Assembly: GCA_017963165.1 (NCBI GenBank)
Contig: JAGCTZ010000098.1
Span: forward strand, 1 to 29,946
DNA: 29,946 nt
Origin: Treponema sp.
GTDB taxonomy: Bacteria > Spirochaetota > Spirochaetia > Treponematales > Treponemataceae
Direction: 5' to 3'
Made by a program: the position numbers and the translations under genes. The notes under the pieces were generated by a model. That model ran no database searches and had not been told where the DNA came from. It worked only from the letters and a program-made list of their open reading frames with translations. Below, piece after piece: positions 1-8,949 of the stretch. Numbering within the stretch: the stretch's first letter is position 1; every line of letters starts with the position of its first letter.

Positions 1-632
1 AAACGAAAGGCAGAGGAAGCTGCTAGAAAAGCCGAGGAAGAACGCAAAGCTGCAGAAGAAGCTGCAAGAATAGCAGAGGAAAAGCGTAAGGCGGAAGAGG
101 CTGCGAGAATAGCGGAAGAAAGGCGTAAGGCAGAAGAAGCTGCTAGAATTGCGGAAGAGAAACGAAAGGCAGAGGAAGCCGCTAAAAAAGCAGAAGAAGA
201 ACGCAAAGCCGCGGAAGAAGCTGCAAGAATAGCAGAGGAAAAGCGTAAGGCAGAGGAAGCTGCGAGAATAGCGGAAGAAAAACGAAAGGCAGAGGAAGCT
301 GCTAGAAAAGCCGAGGAAGAACGCAAAGCTGCAGAAGAAGCTGCAAGAATAGCAGAGGAAAAGCGAAAAGCAGAAGAAGCTGCGAGAATTACTGAAGAAA
401 AACGAAAGGCAGAAGAAGCAGCAAAAAAAGCTGAAGAAGAACGCAAAGCTGCAGAAGAAGCTGCAAGAATAGCAGAGGAAAAGCGTAAGGCAGAGGAAGC
501 AGCTAGGATTGCGGAGGAGAAACGTAAGGCAGAAGAAGCAGCGAGAATTGCGGAGGAGAAACGCAAGGCGGAGGAAGCGGCGAGAATCGCTGAAGAGAAA
601 CGCAAAGCCGAAGAAGCTGCCAAAAAAGCTCT
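1..632 (+). repeat. Tandem 39/42-bp coding repeat (TolA-like charged helix)
   Basis: In-frame tandem units encode KRKAEEAARIAEE (13 residues), interspersed with a 14-residue variant ERKAAEEAARIAEE. A higher-order period of 93 codons is visible: the unit series starting at base 1 recurs at base 280 with almost the same bases. The repeat begins before the window. Near-identity of units suggests expansion and contraction by slippage or unequal recombination, so length is likely strain-variable and prone to misassembly. Confidence 0.95.
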
Positions 633-3600
633 TGAATCAAGAATTATAGAACTTCATACAGAACTTCAAAGTGTACAAGGAAATCATAACACAGACAGTA
701 ATGCTGCAAGTATTAATGAAGAAATAAATGAACTTAATAAGAAAATGACTGTACTTCAAACAAAAACAGATAGTACAATAAAAGAAAATGAATCAAAAAG
801 TCAGGAAAGATTGAAGGCGTTAAATTCTGTAATTTCCGGAGACCCTGTAAGAATTACATTAGGTTCATACCTTCTTGAAGATACAGATTTTTCAATTGGC
901 CCTGAATCAAATAAAGTAGAAATAACACGAAGATATGAATCAGATAACACAGTAATTTCTTCTTTTGGTTATGGTTGGATTTCGAATCTTGATGAAAGAA
1001 TAATCCTGGGACTTGAACCAGATGTTTCGCAAAATTATGAAAAAATGGTCGCAACAAAAGCATCTATGGAACAAGAAATTTTAGATTATAAAATCAGAAT
1101 AATAAATGATTTTAATGTTACAGATATTTCGTCTGCTCAAACTGAACTTCAGGAAAGAATTAATTCCTGTCTTAGAATAAAAGCAGAATCCGACGAAATC
1201 GAACCTGCGTATGGTTTGTCAGCTGAACAGGTTTCTATCGATGCGCAGGAAAAAGCGGCTGCATTGGAGCAGGAACTTGAGTTGTTAAATCAATACCTTC
1301 TGGTATTGAATACAGCAGAAACCAAATATCATGACTTTTGTGAATCGCTGGATGAGTATAAAAAAGTTTGTAAAAAATCAGAAGAAAGACGGCTGAAAAA
1401 TTTAAGAGTCATGTTTGTTGGAACTAACAAAGCTTTGTGCGAAACGGGTCTTAATACAGTTTCTATTATTGATAACCAGGGATTTCCTCATCTTTTATAT
1501 GAAACAATAACAAATGGTGTCTGGAAAAATGATGATGATAAAATAATTAAAGACTGCAGAGAAATCGAAGAAGGGTATCTTGTCACTTTAAAAAATGGAA
1601 CACAAAAAAAATATGATAAAAATGGTTTGATTGTAAATATAAAATCAAAAAATGAAAATCAAATAACTATCAATCGTGATGAAACAAGTCACATAACGTC
1701 TATCGAGAATTCTTTTGGTGAAAAGTTGAATGTAATTTATCAGGGTGAATATATTTCAAAAATAATTAATTCACGCGACACATCACAATATGCTGCGTAT
1801 ACTTATACAAACAACCTTCTTGTTTCAATTAAAGATATAGAAGGTGACCTGGTGAATATGATATACGATTCTTCCAAAAGATTAACTTCCTTAAAAAAAT
1901 GTGATGGAAGTAACGTCAAAATATCCTATGGCGAAGTAACCTCAGATGGAAGATATCTTGTTACCGAGACAACAAATGAAGAAGGCTTCCAGGAAAAGTT
2001 TGTTTATGATAGAAGCGGTAAAAAAACAGAATATATCGATCATGATGGAAATAGGATTGTGTATTATTACGATGAAAATCATAGAACAGTTAAAGAAGAA
2101 AAAGCAGATGGCTCAATTATTAAAAATAATTATGACGAGAAAGGAAATCTTGTTTCTGTCGATGAAAATGGATGTGTGACTAAATATAATTATGATAATC
2201 ATGGAAATGTTGCAACAAAAATCTTTAATGATGGATCAAAAGAAGAATATAGATATGATGATTTTGATGAATTGACATATTTTAAAGACAGAGATGGAAT
2301 CGTAACAGAGTATATCCGCGATAATAATGGAAATCTTTTAGAATATAAGAAGGGTGGTATTCTAATTCTTTCCAGAAGTTATGATAAAAATGGAAACGCT
2401 ATTCGTCAGATTATTTATGGTGAAAAAGAAATTATTACAGATTATAAATATGATAGTTTTGGAAATCCTTTGAGTGAAACTACTGCAGGAATCAAAACAG
2501 AATATGAATATGATGAAAGAAACAGACTATTAAAAATCAAAAAAGATGGAAAACTTATAAGCAGTTACACTTATTCAGAAAAGAAAACTTCTCGTCTTGA
2601 CTATAATGGTCTTCAAACCGATTGTATTACAAACGGGCGTAAAGATATAACTGCAATAATTCAAACAGATAAAATTACAGGACAGCAGCATAAAATGCGC
2701 CTTGAATATGATAAACGTCATCTTCCTAAAAATATTTTCATTGGCAATGGCAAAACAGAAAAAAAATTATATTCATATTTTTATACACCCGAAGGAAAAA
2801 TCTTTGCGCAAATTACTTATGGGTCTTTAAATATTATAAAGCTTTATGAATATAAATACGGCAATATTTCACAGATAAAGCAATTCGAAACAAACACGAA
2901 TCTGGATAAAGAAAGTCTATCAGAAACCTTAATAAGAAATCTTTTGATAAAAGCCGGTGAAAATGTAGTAATACAAAAATATGATTATAAAACTATGACT
3001 GGAAATGAAAGAATAGTTACAATGACAGATCCCCTGCAGAACCAGATATTGTTTGAGTATGATTCAAATGGAAATCTTATAAAATATACAGATGGAAATG
3101 GGGAGACCAGGAAAAACAATTGGTCAGCCGGTGGACGAATCCAAAAAATACAACTATCCTTTGGGGGCTTTTACGAATATGGATATGATTCGATAGGAAA
3201 TCAAAGTATTATAAAAGAAGAGAATGCTGCTCCTGTTACAACAACATATAACCACGATGGAACAATAAAAAATCAGACAGATTGTTATGGAAAACTAACA
3301 GTATATAGTTATGATAATTCAGGAAGATTGTCTAGCTGGCGAAATGAAGAAAAAACTGTCTGGTATAAATATGATTCATTTGACAGAATAACAAAATTAA
3401 TCGTCGGTCAACAAGCAGACGAAGCTACAGCAGAATATTATAAAACTTATGAATATGATTCGGACGGTCGTTATGTTACACTAACAGAAGGCGGGCAATA
3501 CGAAGTGACAGTTATGCTTGACGCCTTTGGAAATATTGTTTCGCAAACAGATGGAAACGGAAATAAAAAACTTTTTGAATATGATTGCCAGAATAATTTA

Positions 3601-6336
3601 ATAAGTGCTGCAGATGGCTATGGAAACAAAACCTTTTATGAGTATGATGCATTAAAAAATCTTATAAAAACAATTCTACCAGATGGAACTCAAACAAATT
3701 ATAATTATAATTTCATGGGTTTACTCGAGAAAATAACAGATGAAGAGGGGGTAGTTTATATTGCTTCCTATGATAAAGCTGGAAGAATAATAAAAGAAAA
3801 ATATCGTGCAGACAGCGAAAAACAATATGAATATGATAAAGCAGGTCGTTTAACTAAAATATTTTGTGGTGATGAAATTATTCAAACATATAATTACGGT
3901 AAATATAATCAGACAATAAAAGTGACTGACGGGCTTGGTGCAGATTATACATATAATTATGATTCGTATGGTAGAATTGTAAGTGAGAAAAATCGAAAAG
4001 GAAATCAACAACAGTATGTATATGATAAAGCTGGAATGTTGGCTTTCCAAACCGATTTTAACGGTACTAAAACTAATTTAAATTATTCATCTTACGGAAC
4101 TGTTAAAACTGTTGTCTTAGCAGATGGTACAAAAAATTCTTATTCTTATGACATGTGTGGAAATGTTATTGATGCGCAGAATGAAAATGGAAGAACTGTG
4201 TATGAATATGATAAGGGAGGAATGCTTATTCGTCAGAAAGATATTTCCACGGGTGAAGAAATATCTTTTGAATATGATAATGCAGGAAACCGTACAAAGC
4301 TTTTAAGTTCAAATCGTGAAACATATTACAAATATGGAAAAAACAATGAAATTATTGAAATATATGATAATAAATTGAATTTTAAAATTACGCTTAAATA
4401 TGATGAAATTATGCGTGAAATACAACGAAGCTTTTCTAATGGGGTAAGTCAAAATACCTTTTATGACAAGGCTGGTCGTGTTATTCTGATTACTCAAAAT
4501 TCTTCAAAAAAAGAATTGCTTTGGGCCGAAGGATATGTATATGGTGGGGATGGTAAAAGAACAGCTTCTATCGATAATCTTGGAAGAGTAACTTTGTATG
4601 AATATAATAAAAAAGGCCAACTTTCTTCTATATATTATCCATACACCATTGGGCTCGAAGAAACTCTTAAAGCCGAAGCTGTTGAAAATAATCTTCCAAT
4701 TCTTAAAGAAATTACCGAAAACAGATTTTTAACTTCGGCTGAACGGTCTGCAATTATTCCATTGCTAGAAAAAATGCAGACTGGGCTTTCCTATAAGCTT
4801 ACTAATCTTCAGCTTTTTGTAAGAGAAACTTATGCTTATGATGCGAATGGAAACCGCACAAAAAAATCTAATGGGTATGGTTCAATTTCGTATAATTATG
4901 ATTCCGAAAACAGTCTTATTTCTAGTGGAGGAAATGGCAGAACAGGTGTACAATATTCTTACGATAGAAATGGAAATCTTCTGTCGCAGGAAAGTGCATT
5001 GAAAACAATAAAGTATGCTTACAATTCTCAGAATCGTCTTATTTATTGTGAGGTAACTGACAAAAATGAAAAATCATATTGTCAGACATCCTACGCATAC
5101 GATGTATTTGGTCGCAGAATAATTATAAATGATAAAGATAAAGCAGTTTTGCGCACAATGTATGATGGATTTTCGTTTGATGTAATAAAGCAGGGAACTG
5201 TTCTTGCTAATGGTCATTTTGCACAGACTGAACTGATTGAAATTAATTACAATGGTATTGGAAAACCAAATGGCGGTCGATATCGTTATATTGGTGATGA
5301 ATCAGACGATGACGAAAACAGATATTTTTCTCTTAATGATGATTATAAAACTGTCTCTACCCGTTATTCCGGAGAACGTACGCAATTGTCGGTAAATGGA
5401 ACTATAGCGATGCAGGCAACTTCCGATTACGGTGTAGAATACTATTCAACAGATTTACAGGGAAGTGTTCGATTTGTTACCGATAGTTATGGGGGCGAGA
5501 AAGCAGCCTATACTTATGATGCCTTTGGCTTATGTATTCAGGGAGAATTTAAAGGTCCTTCTGATTATGGTTATATCGGTAAGCAATTTGATTCTGTTTC
5601 CAATTTATATAATTATGGTTATCGCGATTATAATCCAAAGGTGTCTCGCTTTACGACTCTTGATCCAATACGCGATGGAAATAACTGGTTAGCTTATTGT
5701 AACAGCGACCCAATAAACTTTATTGATAAAGACGGTTTGTTCTATTATTCAAAGGATGGACAAAAGACCTCACAAACAGTTTACAATACTACTGTCTATA
5801 TTATTCGCGAGGATGATGGTTTTGGAAATGAATTTGATTCATCATTATATATACAGAAACGTGATGCAACTGGGAATACAACCTTGTCACAGGAGTATGT
5901 TGTTGGGGCGAATTGTAGGGAGGAATATTATAATGATGGAAGAGGGTCTACTACGCCGGATGGTAGTTATTATCTAACTGATGTTGGTACTAAAAACGCT
6001 CCGTTGTATAAACAAACTGATGGAACAACGAATTCTACATCATATAAAAATGTTGTATCTTTAAGAACCAATGATCCAAATCTTTCGCAAACACAGAAAG
6101 ATGATATTAATAAGGGTGACAGGCTTTTTCATGCTGATGAAAAATATGATCCTATTACAGATACAACAAACGCATATAGTACTAAGAATACACCAGAAGG
6201 TGCCGGTTGTGTAATTAATCATACTCAAGAAGAACATGATGAGATGATGTCTGAAATGATGAAGGGTGTTGATAGAATTGAATCAGTAGGTGTAAAAATA
6301 AAATCAATTAATAATCTGGAAGGATGTTTGGAATGA
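1..6336 (+). CDS. Rhs/YD-repeat giant protein with variable C-terminal domain (5' end outside window)
   Basis: The frame is open from the first base, so an internal ATG at 745 is not the start; 2,111 residues are visible. Residues 1 to about 210 are a 13/14-residue repeat of the type KRKAEEAARIAEE, a TolA-like charged helix. A linker follows, then an Rhs N-terminal region (DPVRITLGSYLLEDTDF) and dozens of YD repeats (YDxxGN). The Rhs core ends with NYGYRDYNPKVSRFTTLDPI and IDKDGL near residue 1913. The last ~198 residues are unrelated to YD repeats and carry TPDGSYYLT, LFHADEKYD (His 2044) and GAGCVIN (Cys 2070). Family knowledge: Rhs shells carry C-terminal toxins. The His and Cys motifs recall L,D-transpeptidase (YkuD-like) folds, though 25 residues separate them, more than usual. 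The stop overlaps the next gene's start. The Rhs class is firm; the toxin type is tentative. Confidence 0.93.
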   Translation, partial: KRKAEEAARKAEEERKAAEEAARIAEEKRKAEEAARIAEERRKAEEAARIAEEKRKAEEAAKKAEEERKAAEEAARIAEEKRKAEEAARIAEEKRKAEEAARKAEEERKAAEEAARIAEEKRKAEEAARITEEKRKAEEAAKKAEEERKAAEEAARIAEEKRKAEEAARIAEEKRKAEEAARIAEEKRKAEEAARIAEEKRKAEEAAKKALESRIIELHTELQSVQGNHNTDSNAASINEEINELNKKMTVLQTKTDSTIKENESKSQERLKALNSVISGDPVRITLGSYLLEDTDFSIGPESNKVEITRRYESDNTVISSFGYGWISNLDERIILGLEPDVSQNYEKMVATKASMEQEILDYKIRIINDFNVTDISSAQTELQERINSCLRIKAESDEIEPAYGLSAEQVSIDAQEKAAALEQELELLNQYLLVLNTAETKYHDFCESLDEYKKVCKKSEERRLKNLRVMFVGTNKALCETGLNTVSIIDNQGFPHLLYETITNGVWKNDDDKIIKDCREIEEGYLVTLKNGTQKKYDKNGLIVNIKSKNENQITINRDETSHITSIENSFGEKLNVIYQGEYISKIINSRDTSQYAAYTYTNNLLVSIKDIEGDLVNMIYDSSKRLTSLKKCDGSNVKISYGEVTSDGRYLVTETTNEEGFQEKFVYDRSGKKTEYIDHDGNRIVYYYDENHRTVKEEKADGSIIKNNYDEKGNLVSVDENGCVTKYNYDNHGNVATKIFNDGSKEEYRYDDFDELTYFKDRDGIVTEYIRDNNGNLLEYKKGGILILSRSYDKNGNAIRQIIYGEKEIITDYKYDSFGNPLSETTAGIKTEYEYDERNRLLKIKKDGKLISSYTYSEKKTSRLDYNGLQTDCITNGRKDITAIIQTDKITGQQHKMRLEYDKRHLPKNIFIGNGKTEKKLYSYFYTPEGKIFAQITYGSLNIIKLYEYKYGNISQIKQFETNTNLDKESLSETLIRNLLIKAGENVVIQKYDYKTMTGNERIVTMTDPLQNQILFEYDSNGNLIKYTDGNGETRKNNWSAGGRIQKIQLSFGGFYEYGYDSIGNQSIIKEENAAPVTTTYNHDGTIKNQTDCYGKLTVYSYDNSGRLSSWRNEEKTVWYKYDSFDRITKLIVGQQADEATAEYYKTYEYDSDGRYVTLTEGGQYEVTVMLDAFGNIVSQTDGNGNKKLFEYDCQNNLISAADGYGNKTFYEYDALKNLIKTILPDGTQTNYNYNFMGLLEKITDEEGVVYIASYDKAGRIIKEKYRADSEKQYEYDKAGRLTKIFCGDEIIQTYNYGKYNQTIKVTDGLGADYTYNYDSYGRIVSEKNRKGNQQQYVYDKAGMLAFQTDFNGTKTNLNYSSYGTVKTVVLADGTKNSYSYDMCGNVIDAQNENGRTVYEYDKGGMLIRQKDISTGEEISFEYDNAGNRTKLLSSNRETYYKYGKNNEIIEIYDNKLNFKITLKYDEIMREIQRSFSNGVSQNTFYDKAGRVILITQNSSKKELLWAEGYVYGGDGKRTASIDNLGRVTLYEYNKKGQLSSIYYPYTIGLEETLKAEAVENNLPILKEITENRFLTSAERSAIIPLLEKMQTGLSYKLTNLQLFVRETYAYDANGNRTKKSNGYGSISYNYDSENSLISSGGNGRTGVQYSYDRNGNLLSQESALKTIKYAYNSQNRLIYCEVTDKNEKSYCQTSYAYDVFGRRIIINDKDKAVLRTMYDGFSFDVIKQGTVLANGHFAQTELIEINYNGIGKPNGGRYRYIGDESDDDENRYFSLNDDYKTVSTRYSGERTQLSVNGTIAMQATSDYGVEYYSTDLQGSVRFVTDSYGGEKAAYTYDAFGLCIQGEFKGPSDYGYIGKQFDSVSNLYNYGYRDYNPKVSRFTTLDPIRDGNNWLAYCNSDPINFIDKDGLFYYSKDGQKTSQTVYNTTVYIIREDDGFGNEFDSSLYIQKRDATGNTTLSQEYVVGANCREEYYNDGRGSTTPDGSYYLTDVGTKNAPLYKQTDGTTNSTSYKNVVSLRTNDPNLSQTQKDDINKGDRLFHADEKYDPITDTTNAYSTKNTPEGAGCVINHTQEEHDEMMSEMMKGVDRIESVGVKIKSINNLEGCLE
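5740..6333 (+). other. Variable C-terminal (putative toxin) domain of the Rhs protein
   Basis: This domain begins right after the Rhs core signature IDKDGL. It has no YD repeats and reads like a separate small enzyme. A motif STTPDGSYYLT resembles the TPxGxF segment that opens the active region of YkuD L,D-transpeptidases. A later HADEKYD and GAGCVIN would supply the conserved His (codon 6130-6132) and Cys (codon 6208-6210). The spacing is longer than the usual H-x(14-17)-[ST]HGC, so this is an analogy and not a firm family match. An exported neighbour as candidate antidote fits a periplasmic, peptidoglycan-directed target. Confidence 0.45.
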
Positions 6337-7217
6337 AAAGAATAATTATTATTTTACTTTTATATTTTTTCATAATGTTACAAGTAATGGCTCAGAATTT
6401 TTCATTAAATAAAAGTTATTCTTTTCAACCAGAATCTTTATTGGAAAGAATGACAATTAAAAGTGATAGAATAATATTTGAATATGATGAATCTGTTAAT
6501 AAAAATAATGAGATGTTGAATTATGCTATTCAACATTTTAATGGTATTTCTTTTCTTGTTCTTTCAGAGAAAATGCCCATGGAAGTTGCTGAATGGTATA
6601 TTTTTGAAGAAGCAGATTATATTCAAACCGATAATAAAATCTTATTTTTGGCATTCAAAGATGAAAAGAGAATAACAATGTTTGCCTATACTAAAGGTTA
6701 TAGTTTTGATAGAGTCCCATTAACCTTTACAAGATTTGAAGAATGGGGCAGTCTCTATAAAGATTGCTCCTCTTATCTGGTAGAAAAAACAAAATCATAT
6801 CCGGTAGAAAATCTTCGAAAGCTTGCATTAGATTCACCCTGGGTAGAAGGAGTCCCTGGTGATGGAATAGGGGAAGGTTTTACTATCGAAGGACAAATAT
6901 ATTCTACTCCTCCAGGTCCATATTTACTGATAATGAACGGCTATATTTCATATGACAAACCTTATCTTTATAAGCAGAATGGACGTGTTAAAAAAATTAA
7001 AGTAACAGGTCTTAAATCTGGTAAATCAAAGATTCTGGATGTGTTAGATACACCTCATCCTCAAACTGTAGATATTTCTTTTATTACAGAGCCCGAAGAT
7101 ATTCGTGTTCAAATAGAAGAAGTCTACAAAGGCACAAAGTATGATGATACCTGTATAAATTATTTAATTAATTACGAGGAGCCAGTAATCCCTTACGAAT
7201 CCACACTCCCCGAATAA
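6333..7217 (+). CDS. Exported protein with NADase-type glycan-binding-like C-terminus; candidate immunity protein
   Basis: The start is the ATG that overlaps the Rhs stop as ATGA, with AAGGA eight bases upstream; an ATG nine bases earlier has no spaced ribosome site. Residues 1-20 (MKRIIIILLLYFFIMLQVMA) are a clear signal peptide. The middle (about 22-150) is unrecognised. Residues about 150-285 contain PWVEGVPGDGIGE, LLIMNGYISYDKPYLYKQNGRVKKI and DTPHPQTVDIS, which match from memory the NADase-type glycan-binding (discoidin-like) domain. Tight translational coupling to a polymorphic-toxin-like gene is the usual place for an immunity gene, and export would put it in the periplasm. It could instead be a co-secreted surface factor. 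Confidence 0.75.
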   Translation: MKRIIIILLLYFFIMLQVMAQNFSLNKSYSFQPESLLERMTIKSDRIIFEYDESVNKNNEMLNYAIQHFNGISFLVLSEKMPMEVAEWYIFEEADYIQTDNKILFLAFKDEKRITMFAYTKGYSFDRVPLTFTRFEEWGSLYKDCSSYLVEKTKSYPVENLRKLALDSPWVEGVPGDGIGEGFTIEGQIYSTPPGPYLLIMNGYISYDKPYLYKQNGRVKKIKVTGLKSGKSKILDVLDTPHPQTVDISFITEPEDIRVQIEEVYKGTKYDDTCINYLINYEEPVIPYESTLPE

Positions 7218-7228
7218 AAATTCCAAAA

Positions 7229-7259
7229 AAAAGGCTGTCCTCATCAAGGGCAGCCTTTT
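7229..7259. terminator. Bidirectional intrinsic terminator
   Basis: A 12-bp stem, AAAAGGCTGTCC with GGGCAGCCTTTT (one G-T pair), closes a 7-base loop and is flanked by A and T runs. It lies between two converging genes and can serve both strands. Confidence 0.85.
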
Positions 7260-7276
7260 GCTTATAATATCAGTTA

Positions 7277-8539
7277 TTAATCCAAACAACTATCCAGATC
7301 CTTGCAAATCTGGTCTTTGTCTAAATGTCTTCCAATTATAACCATCTTAATCATGCGGTCGCCCACTTTTTCGTCCCAGTCTTTTTTCATTTCTGGTTCT
7401 TCGGCAAGAACGCGTTTTTGTTCGGCAGGAGGGCAGGAAGCAAGCCAGTTGCCGGAATAGCCGGCCTGAATCTGACGGCCGCTTGTTTCCAAAACATAAG
7501 CCATATCATCTTCGTCGCTGAACCAAACAACACCCTTTGAACGGATAATGTTTCTTGGCCAGTTGCTTGCAAAGCGGTCAAGCTTTTCGCGGTTGAATGG
7601 GCGGCGTCGGTAGTATACAAAAGAACCTATTCCATATTCATCTTCGCTTTCGCCTTCGTGCTTGTGTTCATGATGGTGGTGGTGTCCGTGATGTTCGTGC
7701 TCGTCATCATCGTCGTCGTCGTAGTCGTCATCATCATGTTCGTGATACTCCGCGGTCCCTGAGCCTGTCGAAGGGCCATGCTCATGATGATGTTCATGCT
7801 CGTGGTCATGGTCATCATCATCGTCATCATCTTCTTCTTCATCATGCTCTTCAAGAGCTTTTACCCAGCCGGCACTTGCATAAACTGTTTCAAAATCAAA
7901 ACGGTCTGTGCCAATAATTTCTTCTACAGGAACTTCGCACTTTGTTGTTTCAAAAACTTTTACGCTTGGCTGAATCTTGTTTATAACGGCGCGAACCATT
8001 TTCATTTGTTCGTCTGTAACAAGGTCGCGTTTATTTACAATCAGCGTACTACAGAATTCAATCTGCTGAATCAAAAGCGATTCAATATCTTCTTCGTCAA
8101 TTCCTTCTTTAAGCAGCGATTTTCCTTCATCAAACTCTTCTACAAGTCGGCTTGCATCAACAACACCAACAACGTTATCAAGCTTACCAATTTCAATAGT
8201 TTCAATAGCCTGGGCAATTGGCATAGGCTCACATACACCGCTGGCTTCAATCATAATATAATCAAACTTGCCTGTTTTCATCAGGTTTTCAATCTGATTT
8301 ACCATATCGCTTTTAAGCGTACAGCAGATACAGCCGTTTGTAAGCGGAACAAGACTGCTTGAATCTTCGATTTTTGCTTCCTTAGAAATAAGCCGCTCGT
8401 CTACGTTTACTTCTCCAATATCATTTACAATAACAGCAACTTTATAGCCTTTTTGATTTGTAAGTACACGGTTAAGTAAAGTTGTTTTTCCAGCCCCAAG
8501 GTAACCGCACAAAAGTGTAATTGGAATCTTTTTTGCCAT
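7277..8539 (-). CDS. COG0523 (CobW/ZigA-type) metallochaperone GTPase with His-rich linker
   Basis: This is a G3E-family P-loop GTPase thought to load zinc or another transition metal onto client proteins. Visible motifs are Walker A GYLGAGKTT (residues 12-20), the metal-binding GCICC, EASGVCEP, and NKRD for guanine specificity. A linker of some 60 residues is packed with His, Asp and Glu, as expected for metal buffering. A CobW C-terminal domain follows (FVYYRRRPFNREKLDRF, GVVWFSDED). The linker is interrupted by GPSTGSGTAEY, encoded by a dispersed palindromic repeat. The start has GAGG eight bases upstream. No Zur-type operator was recognised upstream. The client metal cannot be read from sequence. 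Confidence 0.9.
   Translation of the reverse strand: MAKKIPITLLCGYLGAGKTTLLNRVLTNQKGYKVAVIVNDIGEVNVDERLISKEAKIEDSSSLVPLTNGCICCTLKSDMVNQIENLMKTGKFDYIMIEASGVCEPMPIAQAIETIEIGKLDNVVGVVDASRLVEEFDEGKSLLKEGIDEEDIESLLIQQIEFCSTLIVNKRDLVTDEQMKMVRAVINKIQPSVKVFETTKCEVPVEEIIGTDRFDFETVYASAGWVKALEEHDEEEDDDDDDDHDHEHEHHHEHGPSTGSGTAEYHEHDDDDYDDDDDDEHEHHGHHHHHEHKHEGESEDEYGIGSFVYYRRRPFNREKLDRFASNWPRNIIRSKGVVWFSDEDDMAYVLETSGRQIQAGYSGNWLASCPPAEQKRVLAEEPEMKKDWDEKVGDRMIKMVIIGRHLDKDQICKDLDSCLD
7754..7777. repeat. REP-like dispersed palindrome inside a coding region
   Basis: The sequence GGTCCCTGAGCCTGTCGAAG plus GGCC has pairing ends (GGTCCCT with AGGGCC, one mismatch or wobble). The same unit recurs at 9886-9911. 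The core TGAGCNTGTCGAAGG is, from memory, a repeat found in intergenic DNA of many unrelated bacteria. Here it sits in frame in the His-rich linker of the COG0523 GTPase. Confidence 0.8.
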
Positions 8540-8594
8540 ATTAATAACCTCTAAATATATAAATCTGAAAAAAATGCTCCCGCGTGGAATAGTT

Positions 8595-8685
8595 TTAGAG
8601 AAGGGGAAAGTCTCCCCCTGGCTTCAGCCCGCAAGCGGTCTTCCGCCACCCCCTCGCCTAGGGGCTCTGCCCCTAAAACCCCGCA
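8595..8685. repeat. GC-rich palindromic intergenic repeat, probably dispersed
   Basis: This stretch is far richer in G and C than its surroundings and is built of small hairpins: GGGGA/TCCCC (8603-8617) and AGGGGC-TCT-GCCCCT (8660-8674). It encodes nothing plausible. It looks like an imported or dispersed repeat; only one copy is in this window, so the repeat status is inference. An AT-rich tract with TATAAT-like boxes follows at 8696-8710. Confidence 0.5.
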
Positions 8686-8780
8686 AGTTTCTTTCTATAT
8701 AATATAATAAAAAAACTCCCTAAAGTACACAAAAACTCAACTATTTTCTTTTTTTTTCGCCAAAATGGGTGTAAAATATA

Positions 8781-8940
8781 CTATGTATGTGAACAACAAG
8801 CAATGCCAAATAAGAAGGCGTTGTTAAAATACGGAGTTCGAAACATATCCGGACAGATTTCTTCATCTGGCCGGGTATGTTTCGAACGGGAGTATTTGAA
8901 CTTCACCAATCATTCTTTTTTATATTGTTCACATACATAG
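8781..8940 (+). promoter_or_regulatory. 160-bp structured element with 16-bp terminal inverted repeats, upstream of DHH gene
   Basis: The ends are exact inverted copies: CTATGTATGTGAACAA (8781-8796) and its complement (8925-8940). Inside are two hairpins. Hairpin A pairs 8801-8807 with 8817-8823 (CAATGCC/GGCGTTG). Hairpin B pairs 8827-8832 with 8892-8897, 8836-8852 with 8871-8887 (GTTCGAAACATATCCGG, one wobble), and 8854-8858 with 8865-8869. Folded, this is a three-way junction whose closing stem ends in the AG of the Shine-Dalgarno AGGAGA of the next gene. A promoter-like TTGAAC-18-TTATAT (8896-8925) also lies inside. It could be a structured leader RNA, a MITE-like repeat or an invertible promoter. 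Together with 8540-8780 it fills the only gene-free gap above 300 bases. Confidence 0.8.
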
Positions 8941-8949
8941 GAGATTTTT

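Noticed and set aside
745..747. Start codon of the Rhs gene
   Set aside because: The frame is open to base 1 with clear repeat coding upstream and no ribosome site here.
7597..7917. His/Arg-rich and Met/Thr-rich frames over the metallochaperone linker
   Set aside because: They are other-frame readings of the GAT/CAT repeats that encode the His/Asp linker.
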